From Alicycliphilus sp. UBA6560 (GTDB lineage: Bacteria > Pseudomonadota > Gammaproteobacteria > Burkholderiales > Burkholderiaceae_C), in the NCBI GenBank assembly GCA_002434305.1, contig DJJU01000013.1, positions 124,001 to 188,000 of the forward strand: 64,000 nt of DNA. Reading direction: 5' to 3'. Under the pieces are notes generated by a model. That model saw nothing but the letters and a program-made list of their open reading frames with translations. It was not told the DNA's origin and searched no databases. How positions within the stretch are numbered: position 1 is the first letter of the stretch; every line of letters starts with the position of its first letter. The position numbers and the translations under genes were made by a program. Positions 63,986 to 64,000 of this stretch are shown piece after piece.

Positions 63986-64000
63986 TCTTCGATCTTTGCG

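Overview
This 64 kb window is chromosomal DNA of about 70 % GC from a beta-proteobacterium, most likely Comamonadaceae (Acidovorax/Alicycliphilus-like). The evidence is the protein families (Bug-type substrate-binding proteins, beta-proteobacterial UvrA and RdgC forms, many CaiB/acyl-CoA dehydrogenase/enoyl-CoA hydratase genes), the dense codon-biased gene layout, and a family of ~50-bp palindromic repeats between genes. I saw no rRNA, tRNA, insertion sequence or prophage.

Layout. 1-8.8 kb: the end of a long-chain acyl-CoA synthetase, an enoyl-CoA hydratase, then a LysR regulator ahead of a five-gene carboxylate/acyl-CoA operon (Bug protein, CoA transferase, two acyl-CoA dehydrogenases, enoyl-CoA hydratase). 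8.8-18.3 kb: housekeeping and envelope genes (fused SpmAB-like membrane protein, rdgC, Spy/CpxP-like protein, PagL-like protein, SLC13 transporter, large GGDEF-EAL protein). 18.6-25.8 kb: a second acyl-CoA module (enoyl-CoA hydratase, ADP-forming-type acyl-CoA synthetase, Bug protein, two acyl-CoA dehydrogenases) divergent from an IclR regulator, with a perfect 20-bp palindrome between them. 25.9-34.2 kb: DAHP synthase, then a TRAP-transporter catabolic cluster (DctQ, DctM, GntR regulator, FAH-family enzyme, cupin, DctP, two SDRs, Dabb protein). 34.2-42.3 kb: stress and housekeeping genes (NlpC/P60 lipoprotein, flavin/PNPOx-fold protein, DinG helicase, OsmC, acylphosphatase, PaiB-like, YkgJ-like) and a homoserine dehydrogenase preceded by a threonine-codon leader peptide and terminator.

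42.4-55.7 kb: a complete type I-C CRISPR-Cas locus, cas3-cas5-cas8-cas7-[Bro-N fragment]-cas4-cas1-cas2, then a 71-repeat, 70-spacer array. Cas4-Cas1-Cas2 acquire spacers, Cas5 processes the crRNA, Cas5-Cas7-Cas8 form the surveillance complex and Cas3 degrades the target. Three features are unusual. Spacer 62 matches the start of this locus's own cas3 perfectly over 34 nt, with the expected TTC motif on the wrong side. The cas7 reading frame contains an in-frame copy of the genome's palindromic repeat. A truncated Bro-N (phage antirepressor-type) gene sits tightly between cas7 and cas4.

55.7-64 kb: uvrA begins 42 bp after the last, degenerate CRISPR repeat. It is followed by a two-component system, a lipoprotein alpha/beta hydrolase and an M14-family aspartoacylase-like protein.

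Two non-coding modules (2258-2479 and 12662-12885) share DnaA-box-like sequences, a CTA-triplet run and an AT-rich tail at the same spacing. They resemble small origin-like elements and have no evident explanation here.
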